From Rhizobium metallidurans (GTDB lineage: Bacteria > Pseudomonadota > Alphaproteobacteria > Rhizobiales > Rhizobiaceae), in the NCBI RefSeq assembly GCF_014196505.1, contig NZ_JACIDW010000010.1:1-64000 (forward strand): DNA of 64,000 nt, read 5' to 3'. This document shows positions 55,275-63,681 of the stretch, one piece after another (position 1 is the first letter of the stretch; each line of letters starts with the position of its first letter). Below the pieces are notes generated by a model. That model was not told the DNA's origin, did not search any database, and was given only the letters and a program-made list of their open reading frames with translations. The translations under genes were made by a program, and so were the position numbers.

Positions 55275-55357
55275 CAAAAATCCGATCGTCTTTTCCGCAA
55301 GATGTCTCTTTTCATCCGGCGTTTCTGCGCCATACTCTATGAACAACCGGGAGGTGC

Positions 55358-55912
55358 ATGATGACAGACATGTCCGATGAAATGCCTTCGTCTTCCTCGC
55401 TGCGGTCGAAATGGGTCTGGTTCGTCGTCCTCGGCGCGCTGCTGATCGTCTTCGGCGCCATCGCCGCCGCCAACGTCGTCCTCGCCACCGTCGTTTCCGT
55501 CTATTACGTCGGCCTGCTCATGCTGGTCGGCGGCATCGTCTATCTCGCCCATGCCTTTCAGGTGCGCGAGTGGGAGCAGCTGTTGTTCTGGGCGCTGAGC
55601 GGCGTGCTTTACGTGCTGGCCGGCGTCTTCGCCTTCATGAATCCCATTCTGGCATCGGCGGCGCTGACGCTGTTGCTGGCCATGGCCTTGCTGGTGGCGG
55701 GTGTCTTCCGCGTCTTCGTCGGCTGGCGCATGCGCCCGTCGAAAGGCTGGGGCTGGGTGCTTGCAAGCGGCCTGATCACGGCGCTCGCGGGCTTCGTCAT
55801 CGTGCTCGGCTGGCCGGTCAACAGCCTGTGGATCCTCGGCTTGTTCCTGGCCTGCGACCTGCTGCTTCAGGGCTGGTCGATGCTGGCCTTCGGCCTCGCG
55901 ATCCGTCGCTGA
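55358..55912 (+). CDS. HdeD family membrane protein (DUF308)
   Basis: A 184-residue protein with six hydrophobic helices in pairs (about 19-40, 46-66, 76-95, 100-120, 130-150, 155-175). This is the HdeD/DUF308 layout. HdeD of E. coli is linked to acid resistance at high cell density; other members are uncharacterised. GGGAGG lies before the ATG. It is divergent from betI and could be influenced by the operator in the shared gap, but a link to osmoprotection is not shown. Confidence 0.85.
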   Translation: MMTDMSDEMPSSSSLRSKWVWFVVLGALLIVFGAIAAANVVLATVVSVYYVGLLMLVGGIVYLAHAFQVREWEQLLFWALSGVLYVLAGVFAFMNPILASAALTLLLAMALLVAGVFRVFVGWRMRPSKGWGWVLASGLITALAGFVIVLGWPVNSLWILGLFLACDLLLQGWSMLAFGLAIRR

Positions 55913-56120
55913 TTGTGCCCGCTATTCACAGCCCGTTCATCACGCACTGTTTCTTTTTTGACAAGAATGTGAGCGGAGACTAAAATTCACATGGTGGTGG
56001 AGGTCGCAAACATGCGAAAGCGACGCTGCCCACGGCCCCGACACCCGCGATCGGAAGGGCGGCTGAGAGCGAGTGCGTATCCGTCCGCCGGCCGGGCAAG
56101 CATCTGTCCGGCGTGGCGAC

Positions 56121-56158
56121 GGGAGGCCCATAAGGCAATGGGAGGCCCACGAGGCAAT
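56121..56158. repeat. Two-unit tandem repeat
   Basis: gggaggcccataaggcaat (56121-56139) is followed at once by gggaggcccacgaggcaat (56140-56158), two 19-base units with two differences, and then a third partial gggag. It lies just before the orphan ParD gene and includes its ribosome-binding region. Confidence 0.7.
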
Positions 56159-56170
56159 GGGAGAAATGTC

Positions 56171-56398
56171 ATGCCGATGGTAACCGTTTCCATCTCTCCG
56201 CTGCAGGCGGCCGATATCCGCGCGGCGATCGACGACGGCACCTATGTGTCCAGCAGCGAGGTGGTGCGCGAAGCGCTCCGGCTGTGGGATGCCGCCCGCA
56301 AGGTCGATGGTCTGCAGGGCCAGCGCGATTGCGCACCCGCCGATGCCAAATGCGTCGCCGACATGTTCGCCGACCACGAGCATCGCCGCTCCGCCTGA
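56171..56398 (+). CDS. ParD-like antitoxin without adjacent toxin
   Basis: 75 residues. MPMVTVSISPLQAADIRAAIDDGTYVSSSEVVREALRLWDAAR is a ParD ribbon-helix-helix. The C-terminal part (KVDGLQGQRDCAPADAKCVADMFADHEHRRSA) does not look like a ParD toxin-binding tail and contains cysteines, so the end may be altered. No ParE gene follows; the next gene is the EAL protein. It is an orphan or a decayed module. Confidence 0.7.
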   Translation: MPMVTVSISPLQAADIRAAIDDGTYVSSSEVVREALRLWDAARKVDGLQGQRDCAPADAKCVADMFADHEHRRSA

Positions 56399-56564
56399 AC
56401 GCAGGCGTATATGGCCGCCGTCTGGCACGACGGTTGCGACATGGGCTGGCGATAAAACGCCAAGTTTCACAAAAGCTTCACATTGGCGAAAGTGTTCGTT
56501 GACGCTTCCGCACTAGTCTCCGCGCGAAAAAACGACAAAACAATGCCGCACAGTGGAGAATGGC

Positions 56565-58370
56565 ATGTCTTTGGCTGCCACGTTGGAACCCGCCCTTATT
56601 CGTCGCTATACCAGCGATCAGATCATCACCCTCGCAAAACTCGTCATCGAAAACGCCTTCCAGCCGATCGTCGAAGCCAGCACAGGTGTTGCCTTCGGTT
56701 ATGAATCGCTGATGCGCGGCCAGGAGCGCCTGGGCTTCAATTCCCCGATGGAAATTCTGGACGAGGCCCATCGCGGCGACCAGCTGCTGCAGCTGGAGCA
56801 GATGGTGGCGAGCCGGGCGCTCGCGAAATTCGCGTCGCTGCCGAATTTCTCCACCGCGACGTTGTTCCTCAATCTCGACGTTCGTCTCATCCCTGATGGC
56901 GAGCGGCTGGTGGAAAACCTGCTGCAGCATCTGAAACTCGCCAACATTCCGCCGTCCTCGATCTGCTTCGAATTCTCCGAGCGCTTCGACAACACCTCGG
57001 TTCCCGAATTCGCCTCGCTTGTCTCGCTGCTGCGCAAGCGAGGCTTCAAGCTGGCGATCGACGACTTCGGCGTCGGCCATGGCGAGATGAAGCTGCTCTG
57101 CGATCATCCGGTGGATTACCTGAAGATCGATCGCTACTTCGTCGCCGATATCGACCGGCATCCGCGCAAGCGTCACCTGTTGAAGAACATCGTCCACATC
57201 GCCCATGTGCTCGGCACCCGCGTCATCGCCGAGGGCATCGAGACCGAGGCCGAGTTCATCACCTGCCGCGAATATGGCGTCGATCTCGTGCAGGGCTGGT
57301 TCATCTCTCGCCCGACGACGCATGTCTCCGAACTGGTGCAGTCATTCCCGCATCTGCAGGAACTTGGCAAAAGCAAGCGCAACAACCAGTCTCTCGACGA
57401 GATCCTCATCCGCAAGCAGATCGAAGTCCTGCCGACGGTCTATGAAAATGATACGATCGACAGTGTCTTCGAGGTCTTCCGCCGCCATCCCCAAAATGCC
57501 TTCTTCCCGGTCTTGAACGCCAATGGCGAGCCGCGCGGCATCCTGCACGAGCGCCATCTCAAGGAATACATCTACCACCCCTTCGGCCGCGATCTCCTGA
57601 AGAACAAGGTCTATGAGCGCACCATCTCGCACTTCGTCGAGATGGCCCCGATCGTCGGCCTCGATACCGATGCCGAGCAGCTGATGACGATCTTCGCCAA
57701 CATGGAAGGCGCAAACTGCCTGCTGCTGACCGAGAACATGCGCTATGCCGGCGTCGTCTCCGCCGCCGCGCTGATCAAGGTGATGAACGAGAAGAAGCTG
57801 AAGACCGCGCAGGACCAGAACCCGCTGACCGGCATTCCCGGCAACCACGCCATTCGCGATTTCATGCGCGAGGCGAGCCGCGACAGCGACGAGACGCGCC
57901 ATTTCTGCTACTGCGACTTCGACAACTTCAAGCCCTTCAACGACGCCTATGGCTTCCACCTCGGCGACCACGCGATCTCGCTCTTCGCCGCCCTGATGCG
58001 CCGCTATTTCTTCGCCGAGCGCCATTTTCTCGGCCATGTCGGCGGCGACGATTTCTTCATCGGCGTGCAGGGTTGGACCAAGGACGAGCTGGCGGAAATT
58101 CTCGATCGGCTGATCGGCGATTTTCACGACGATGCCCAGGATCTCTATTCGGAGATCGACCGCGCCGCCGGCCGCATCCGTGGCCACGACCGCGCCGGCG
58201 TCGAAGCCTTCTTCCCGCTGATGCGCTGCTCGATCGGCGTTCTGGAGCTCCCAAAGGGTCTCGTCATTGACGATATCAACCGTGTCTCCGCCGCCATCGC
58301 CCATATCAAGGCCATGGCGAAGGAGAGCGAGGAAGGTCTGGTCTTCCACCGGCTGGGCGAGGCGAATTGA
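56565..58370 (+). CDS. EAL-CBS-GGDEF cyclic di-GMP protein
   Basis: A cytoplasmic 601-residue protein with the unusual order EAL (about 20-255), a CBS pair (about 270-410) and GGDEF (about 425-595). EAL residues are kept: E47 (GYESLMRG), N in FLNLD, FEFSER, AIDDFGVG, YLKIDRYF, AEGIETE and VQGW. The GGDEF site reads GGDDF, with E replaced by D, after a normal CDFDNFKPFNDAYGF. So phosphodiesterase activity is likely and cyclase activity is doubtful. CBS domains may sense adenine nucleotides. The start at 56565 was chosen for GGAG 6 bases upstream. Confidence 0.9.
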   Translation: MSLAATLEPALIRRYTSDQIITLAKLVIENAFQPIVEASTGVAFGYESLMRGQERLGFNSPMEILDEAHRGDQLLQLEQMVASRALAKFASLPNFSTATLFLNLDVRLIPDGERLVENLLQHLKLANIPPSSICFEFSERFDNTSVPEFASLVSLLRKRGFKLAIDDFGVGHGEMKLLCDHPVDYLKIDRYFVADIDRHPRKRHLLKNIVHIAHVLGTRVIAEGIETEAEFITCREYGVDLVQGWFISRPTTHVSELVQSFPHLQELGKSKRNNQSLDEILIRKQIEVLPTVYENDTIDSVFEVFRRHPQNAFFPVLNANGEPRGILHERHLKEYIYHPFGRDLLKNKVYERTISHFVEMAPIVGLDTDAEQLMTIFANMEGANCLLLTENMRYAGVVSAAALIKVMNEKKLKTAQDQNPLTGIPGNHAIRDFMREASRDSDETRHFCYCDFDNFKPFNDAYGFHLGDHAISLFAALMRRYFFAERHFLGHVGGDDFFIGVQGWTKDELAEILDRLIGDFHDDAQDLYSEIDRAAGRIRGHDRAGVEAFFPLMRCSIGVLELPKGLVIDDINRVSAAIAHIKAMAKESEEGLVFHRLGEAN

Positions 58371-58445
58371 CGCTCTGGCGTTTCGGCTCTTCTCAATCAG
58401 GAATGGCTGGACTATCTCACTGCTAACCGAATGAGGAGAGCGGTA

Positions 58446-59441
58446 ATGTCCCTGCCTGCGCTGATGCGTTTTGTCGATATGAAGCACTTCGGTGCGCCTG
58501 ACGTGATGACCATATCGAGTGGGCCGCTGCCCGTGGCGGGCGAGGGGCAGATCCTCGTGCGCACGCAGGCGATCGGTGTCAACCGTCCGGATGTCGCGCA
58601 GCGCCAGGGCACCTATCCGCCACCGAAGGACGCAAGCCCGGTTCTCGGCCTCGAGGTATCGGGCGAAGTGGTCGCGATCGGCCCCGGCGTCAGCGGTTAT
58701 GCGGTGGGTGACAAGGTCTGCGGCCTGACCAATGGCGGCGCTTATGCCGAATATTGCGTGATCCCCTCAGGCCAGGCCTTGCCGTTCCCGAAAGGCTACG
58801 ACGCCGTCAAGGCGGCCGCCCTTCCGGAAAACTACTTCACCGTCTGGGCCAACATGTTCCAGATGGCGGGCCTCACCGAGGGCGAAAAGGTGCTCGTCCA
58901 TGGCGGCACGAGCGGCATCGGCACCACGGCGATTCAGCTTGCCCGCGTCTTCGGCGCCGAGGTCTACGCCACGGCGGGCTCGCAGGAGAAATGCGATGCC
59001 TGCGTCAGGCTCGGCGCGAAGCGCGCGATCAACTACAAGACCGAGGATTTCGCCGAGGTGATCAAGGCCGAGACCGGCCAGGGCGTCGACATGATCCTCG
59101 ATATGATCGGCGCCGCCTATTTCGAGAAGAACCTCGCCTCGCTGGCGAAGGACGGATGCCTTGCGATCATCGCCTTCCTCGGAGGCGCGGTCGCCGAAAA
59201 GGCCAACCTCTCGCCGATCATGGTCAAGCGGCTGACGGTGACGGGCTCCACGCTGCGCCCGCGCACGCCGGAAGAAAAGCGCGCCATCCGCGACGATCTC
59301 CTGTCGCAGGTCTGGCCGCTGCTCGACGAGGGCAAGCTCGCCCCCGTGATCCACAAGACCTTCGCCTTCGAGGACGTGATCGAAGCCCACAGGCTGATGG
59401 AATCGAGCAGCCATATCGGCAAGATCATGCTGCGCCTCTGA
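58446..59441 (+). CDS. NAD(P)H quinone oxidoreductase, PIG3-like
   Basis: A 331-residue zinc-free medium-chain reductase. Typical parts are [17 protein letters not shown] near 46-62, [10 protein letters not shown] near 69, [21 protein letters not shown] near 142-162 (nucleotide binding), and the C-terminal [18 protein letters not shown]. It reduces quinones or enones with NADPH. No zinc-binding cysteines are seen. GAGGAG lies 8 bases before the ATG at 58446. Monocistronic, convergent with the MFS gene. Confidence 0.9.
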   Translation: MSLPALMRFVDMKHFGAPDVMTISSGPLPVAGEGQILVRTQAIGVNRPDVAQRQGTYPPPKDASPVLGLEVSGEVVAIGPGVSGYAVGDKVCGLTNGGAYAEYCVIPSGQALPFPKGYDAVKAAALPENYFTVWANMFQMAGLTEGEKVLVHGGTSGIGTTAIQLARVFGAEVYATAGSQEKCDACVRLGAKRAINYKTEDFAEVIKAETGQGVDMILDMIGAAYFEKNLASLAKDGCLAIIAFLGGAVAEKANLSPIMVKRLTVTGSTLRPRTPEEKRAIRDDLLSQVWPLLDEGKLAPVIHKTFAFEDVIEAHRLMESSSHIGKIMLRL

Positions 59442-59469
59442 GGCGCAGCAACCCACTAACCAAGCGGCC

Positions 59470-60918
59470 TCAGGCCGCCGCCTGCCGCGCCTCGGCCTGG
59501 TCGCCGGACGCCCGGATCGACAGCGACGCGACAACCGTCAGGATACCCGGCAGCGCCATCAGCGCGAACAGCCAGTGGGCGGCCGAAACGCCGCCTTCGA
59601 TCCCGCCCGGCGTAACGAGACCCGTGCTGTTGACGATCACTCCGGCAAGCGCTGCTCCGAATGCGCTGCCGAGCGATTGCACCGTGGTGATCGCCGCCGA
59701 CGCCTTGTCCTGTTCCGCCTTCTCGACGATGCGCAGGATCTTGGTGATCAGGTGCGCCCAGGCCATGCCGACGCCGAAGCCCATCAGGAACATGCCAGCG
59801 ACGGCGGGCGAGAGAATGGCAAGGCTGCCGCCCTGATTGTCCCGCGCCAGAAACACCGCCAGCGAGGCCGCCGCGATGGTTTCCAGCACGCAGCCGGCGA
59901 CGATCGCCCGGCGCGCCCGCCTGCCGGAAAGCGTGCCGCTGAAAAAGGCTGCGAGCGTCCATCCGAGCGCGACCAGCGCCGTCAGATATCCTGACTCCAG
60001 CGGCGTGATGCCGTGCAGCGTCTGCAGGAAATAGGGAATGTAGATGTCGCTGGTCAGCACCAGCATCAGCGTGAAGATGATCAGATAGACACGCGCCAGC
60101 GGGTTGCCGAGCGTCACGGCGCCTGTCGGCAGCAGCCTGTTTTCGCTGCGCTTTTCGATAGCCAGCATGAGGCCGGCGGCGATGATCGATGCGCCGATCA
60201 GAAGCGCCTTGGTCCGCGTCGCCTCGACCGTGCCGGCAAGGCTGACCAGTATCACGGCGGCGATCAGCAGCGCGATCTGCGGCACCGGTGTCTTCCCGGC
60301 GGCGCGGTCGTCGGTGGCGGCGGGCAGAAGCAGGGGGCCGAGCAGTGCCATGATGACACCGACGGGCACGATCAGCATGAAGGCATGCCGCCAGTCGCTG
60401 CCATCGGAGAACAGGCCGCCGAGGCTCGGACCAAGCAGCGTCGAGACGCCCCAGATCGCTGCGTAGAGCGTCGAGGCCTTGCGCCAGAGCGGTTCCGGAT
60501 AGACGAAGCGGATGAAGGCATAGGAGAGGGCCGCGAGCGCGCCGGCGCCGAACCCCTGAACGGCGCGGCCGACAAGCACGACCGGCATGGATGGCGCCAG
60601 CCCGCAGATCAGGCTGCCGGCGGCGAACATCACGGCGCCCGCCACATAGACCGTGCGCAGACCCGTGCCGCGCGGCCGCATGGCCACGAAGATCGAGCCC
60701 AGAACCGCCGCCGCCACATAAAGCGTCGTCACCCAGAACAACAGCGGCAGGCCGCCGATATCCCTGACGATCGACGGCGCGATCGTTGCCATGATGTAGG
60801 TCTCCACGGCATAGAGGGTCACCCCGCCACCCAGCATCAGCGTCGCCGGCAGGACCGGTCGGGCGAAGAGCTGGAAAACGGACGCGGTGTCGGCGGGAGA
60901 GGCTTCGGTACTGGTCAT
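59470..60918 (-). CDS. MFS transporter, likely drug exporter (DHA2 type)
   Basis: A 482-residue membrane protein with about 14 hydrophobic segments, the number found in the DHA2 group of drug/proton antiporters. The loop motif GRAVQGFGAGALAALSYAFI near 115-134 resembles motif C and the region before it VAMRPRGTG motif A. Substrate unknown. It diverges from the helix-turn-helix gene with a palindromic site between them, so it is likely controlled by that regulator. Confidence 0.88.
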   Translation of the reverse strand: MTSTEASPADTASVFQLFARPVLPATLMLGGGVTLYAVETYIMATIAPSIVRDIGGLPLLFWVTTLYVAAAVLGSIFVAMRPRGTGLRTVYVAGAVMFAAGSLICGLAPSMPVVLVGRAVQGFGAGALAALSYAFIRFVYPEPLWRKASTLYAAIWGVSTLLGPSLGGLFSDGSDWRHAFMLIVPVGVIMALLGPLLLPAATDDRAAGKTPVPQIALLIAAVILVSLAGTVEATRTKALLIGASIIAAGLMLAIEKRSENRLLPTGAVTLGNPLARVYLIIFTLMLVLTSDIYIPYFLQTLHGITPLESGYLTALVALGWTLAAFFSGTLSGRRARRAIVAGCVLETIAAASLAVFLARDNQGGSLAILSPAVAGMFLMGFGVGMAWAHLITKILRIVEKAEQDKASAAITTVQSLGSAFGAALAGVIVNSTGLVTPGGIEGGVSAAHWLFALMALPGILTVVASLSIRASGDQAEARQAAA

Positions 60919-60945
60919 GCGATGCGCCTTGGGTCGATGCGATTA

Positions 60946-60971
60946 TTTTTACAAGTTATTGCTTGGAAAAA
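60946..60971. promoter_or_regulatory. Palindromic operator between the MFS gene and its regulator
   Basis: TTTTTACAAG and CTTGGAAAAA (9 of 10 pairs, 6-base centre) form an extended dyad in the 99-base divergent gap. A further half-site CTTGGAAAAATAA lies at 61004-61016, directly before the regulator ATG. This is a strong candidate for binding by the regulator itself. Confidence 0.65.
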
Positions 60972-61017
60972 TTGCATGGCCGGGTTATTAAAGCAAGCGA
61001 AGACTTGGAAAAATAAA

Positions 61018-61644
61018 ATGCGACAATCACCGGCCAACCGAATCCTGATGCTGCTCAAGACCGAGGGGCCTCAACCTCTATCGGCTATCGGCGAGGCGCT
61101 GTCCATCTCCGGCGAAGCCGCGCGCCAGCAATTGGCGAGGATGGCGGAAGAGGGGCTGGTCGAGGCCGTTTCCGAGCCCGCGCCGGGCAGGGGCCGCCCG
61201 CGCCAGCTCTGGCACCTGACCGCGTCAGGCAATGCCCGCTTCCCCGATCGCCACGCCGAGCTGACCTCGGCACTTCTCGCGACCATGGTCACAAGCCTCG
61301 GCCCGCATGCGCTCGACACCGTCATCGCCGCCCGCGAGGCCGAAACGCTGGCCCGCTACAGACGCGAGATCACCGCCGGGGATCTGCCCACCCGCGTCCG
61401 CCAGCTCGCCGGCGTCCGCACCGACGAAGGCTACATGGCCGATAGCTGGCAGGAAGAGGACGGCTCGCTGCTGCTGGTCGAAAACCACTGCCCGATCTGC
61501 GCCGCCGCCACCGCCTGCGCCGGCTTCTGCCGCTCGGAATTAGAAACCTTCCGCGACATCCTCGGCGCCGATGTCGAGCGCAAGGAACACATCCTCCACG
61601 GCGCGCGGCGTTGTGCGTATCGGATTAGCGGGACCGCCCGCTAA
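61018..61644 (+). CDS. Helix-turn-helix regulator with cysteine cluster (SufR-like)
   Basis: A 208-residue regulator with an N-terminal winged helix (NRILMLLKTEGPQPLSAIGEALSISGEAARQQLARMAEEGL, about 8-47) and a C-terminal part with C158, C161, C167 and C171 (NHCPICAAATACAGFC). This arrangement is like SufR-type regulators, which carry an iron-sulfur cluster. That cluster could sense oxidants or a metal. The start at 61018 has no strong ribosome-binding site and is close to the operator. It probably represses the divergent MFS exporter. Confidence 0.8.
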   Translation: MRQSPANRILMLLKTEGPQPLSAIGEALSISGEAARQQLARMAEEGLVEAVSEPAPGRGRPRQLWHLTASGNARFPDRHAELTSALLATMVTSLGPHALDTVIAAREAETLARYRREITAGDLPTRVRQLAGVRTDEGYMADSWQEEDGSLLLVENHCPICAAATACAGFCRSELETFRDILGADVERKEHILHGARRCAYRISGTAR

Positions 61645-62378
61645 AGCCCGATCCGCCCGATCGCCGGGATCTTCAGCCCGGGATTGGTGACATCGATGCC
61701 GGCGACCAGCCCCATGAAATGCACCTCGAAGCCGCTGCGCTGGCCGGCGGCGATGCCGATCAGGCCGTAGAGCGTCGCATGCATGTCGCGCCCGTCGGCA
61801 TCGATCGCAAACATCCGCCCGCCGCTGAGGTAGTCGCGCCCGACCGCGTCAGGCGGTAACACCGTGTCGAGATCGGGCACCGTGCGCAGCACATGCGCGA
61901 CGAAGCTGTTGGAATTCGGGCCCGGATAGATCCGGTAGTCGCCGACGCCGGCATAAGGATAGGACTGGATCGCCGCCTCTACGGCCGGAATGAGCCTTTG
62001 GGCCTCGCCGCCGGAGATTTCCTTCACGATTCGAGGTGTGTTGGAATACCAGTAGGCGTCCGCGACATAGTTGTTGCGGCGGATCGGCGAGCCCCAGCCG
62101 ACCTTGTCGTAGCGATTGTAGGCCGCGTCGCCTTTGGCCTTGGTGACGATCCACGAATGGCTGGCGACCGCACCCTTCAGCCCGCCGGTGCTGGCCGACA
62201 TGATGTAGATCTTGGCATCCTCGCTGGCATCGGCCTTCGGCAGCACGCCCGATGTGCCCCATTCGGCCTCCCGCCATGAGCTCGGACGGCTTTGCAGCGA
62301 CCACCACCCGGCCGACGCCAGGGCCGGCAGCAGATAGACGACAAGGATGAGAAGAAGGAGCCGTTTGAGATGACGCAT
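61641..62378 (-). CDS. DUF3750 membrane-anchored protein
   Basis: A 245-residue protein with one N-terminal hydrophobic helix (LLLLILVVYLLPALASAGWW, about 6-25) and a soluble domain with WSLQSRPSSWREAEWGTSGVLPKADA, HSWIVTK, VGWGSPIRRNNY, YPYAGVGDYRIYPGPNSNSF and the end IPAIGRIGL. This matches DUF3750. The part HSWIV...NSNSFVAHV suggests a papain-like fold, but no activity is known. The start at 62378 places the helix first. It converges with the regulator gene, overlapping by four bases at the stops. Confidence 0.8.
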   Translation of the reverse strand: MRHLKRLLLLILVVYLLPALASAGWWSLQSRPSSWREAEWGTSGVLPKADASEDAKIYIMSASTGGLKGAVASHSWIVTKAKGDAAYNRYDKVGWGSPIRRNNYVADAYWYSNTPRIVKEISGGEAQRLIPAVEAAIQSYPYAGVGDYRIYPGPNSNSFVAHVLRTVPDLDTVLPPDAVGRDYLSGGRMFAIDADGRDMHATLYGLIGIAAGQRSGFEVHFMGLVAGIDVTNPGLKIPAIGRIGL

Positions 62379-62533
62379 GAAACGCCGGGGACCTTTGCTG
62401 ACGTGCCGTTGCGGCCAAGGATGTAACGAGCATGATGGCGCAATTACGCCGCTCTTTTTCACCATGACCCCGATTGCTTTATCGCGCCCATCATTTATGC
62501 GTGACAGCCTGTTCAGAACATCAGGATCGATCC

Positions 62534-63541
62534 ATGGCCAATCCCGTCACCGTTGAAGTCACCCGCGGCGCGCGCGTCGAAAGCCGGCATCGCGGCGCCG
62601 TCATCGCGGTCGATGGCGATGGCAAGGTCGTCTTCTCGTTGGGCGATGTCGAGGCGGCCACGTTTCCGCGTTCGGCCTGCAAGGCGATGCAGGCGCTGCC
62701 GCTGGTCGAAAGCGGCGCCGCCGATGCGTATGGTTTCGGCGACAGGGAGCTGGCGCTGGCCTGTTCATCCCACAATGGCGAGGACGAGCATGTCGCGGTC
62801 GCAGCCTCTATGCTGGCGCGCGCCGGCCGCGATGTCGAGGCGCTCGAATGCGGCGGCCACTGGTCGTCGAGCCAGAAGGTGCTGATCCACCAGGCCCGCA
62901 CGATGGAAAGCCCGACGGCGCTCCATAACAATTGCTCCGGCAAGCATTCCGGCTTCGTCTGCACCTGCGTCCACCAGGGCGTCGATCCCAAGGGCTATAT
63001 CGGCTACGACCACCCGCTGCAGCGCGAAATCCGCGCCACCATGGAAAGCCTGACCGGCGCCGTGCTCGGTCATGACAATTGCGGCACCGACGGCTGCTCG
63101 ATCCCGACTTACGCCGTGCCGCTGAGAGGTCTCGCCCATGGCTTCGCCAGGATGGCGACCGGCAACGGCCTTGAACCATTGCGCGCGAAAGCCTCGCGCC
63201 GGCTGTTCGATGCCTGCATGGCCGAGCCCTTCTATGTCGCCGGCACCGGCCGCTTCTGCACGAAGCTGATGCAGCTGGCGCCCGGCCGCATCTTCGCCAA
63301 GACGGGTGCCGAGGGCGTCTTCTGCGCCGCCATTCCCGACCAGGGCATCTCGATCGCCGTCAAATGCGACGACGGCCATGCGCGCGCCGCCGAAAGCATG
63401 GTTGCGGCAGCGCTTGCCCGCTTCTTCGACAAGGACAGCGCCATCGGCGCCGGTCTGGCGGACCTCGCGACTTCAAGCATGCACAACTGGAATGGTATTC
63501 ACGTCGGCGACATTCGCGCGGCGGCGGTACTCTCCGATTAA
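62534..63541 (+). CDS. L-asparaginase, Rhizobium etli type
   Basis: A 335-residue asparaginase of the R. etli class, unrelated to the E. coli enzymes and folded like serine beta-lactamases. It converts asparagine to aspartate and ammonia. Active residues of that class are present: S47 and K50 (FPRSACKAMQ), C134 and K137 (NNCSGKHSG) and C188 (HDNCGTDGC), with C183 beside it. Length is close to the family's. The start at 62534 has AGGAT upstream. A hairpin with arms AACCGGATGA/TCATCCGGTT (63604-63637) follows the gene. Confidence 0.92.
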   Translation: MANPVTVEVTRGARVESRHRGAVIAVDGDGKVVFSLGDVEAATFPRSACKAMQALPLVESGAADAYGFGDRELALACSSHNGEDEHVAVAASMLARAGRDVEALECGGHWSSSQKVLIHQARTMESPTALHNNCSGKHSGFVCTCVHQGVDPKGYIGYDHPLQREIRATMESLTGAVLGHDNCGTDGCSIPTYAVPLRGLAHGFARMATGNGLEPLRAKASRRLFDACMAEPFYVAGTGRFCTKLMQLAPGRIFAKTGAEGVFCAAIPDQGISIAVKCDDGHARAAESMVAAALARFFDKDSAIGAGLADLATSSMHNWNGIHVGDIRAAAVLSD

Positions 63542-63603
63542 AGCGTGCCGGAATGGTACATTTTGAATATCAAAGATAGTTTCGTCTAATATATGCGAAA
63601 CTG

Positions 63604-63637
63604 AACCGGATGACGGCGCGTGCGCTTTCATCCGGTT
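63604..63637. terminator. Hairpin after the asparaginase gene
   Basis: AACCGGATGA (63604-63613) pairs perfectly with TCATCCGGTT (63628-63637) around a GC-rich 14-base loop. There is no T-run, so it may be a processing or Rho-associated structure. Confidence 0.4.
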
Positions 63638-63681
63638 AAGCTACTCTTGGCGCAGTACATCGATTGCCATGAGGGCAGGAT

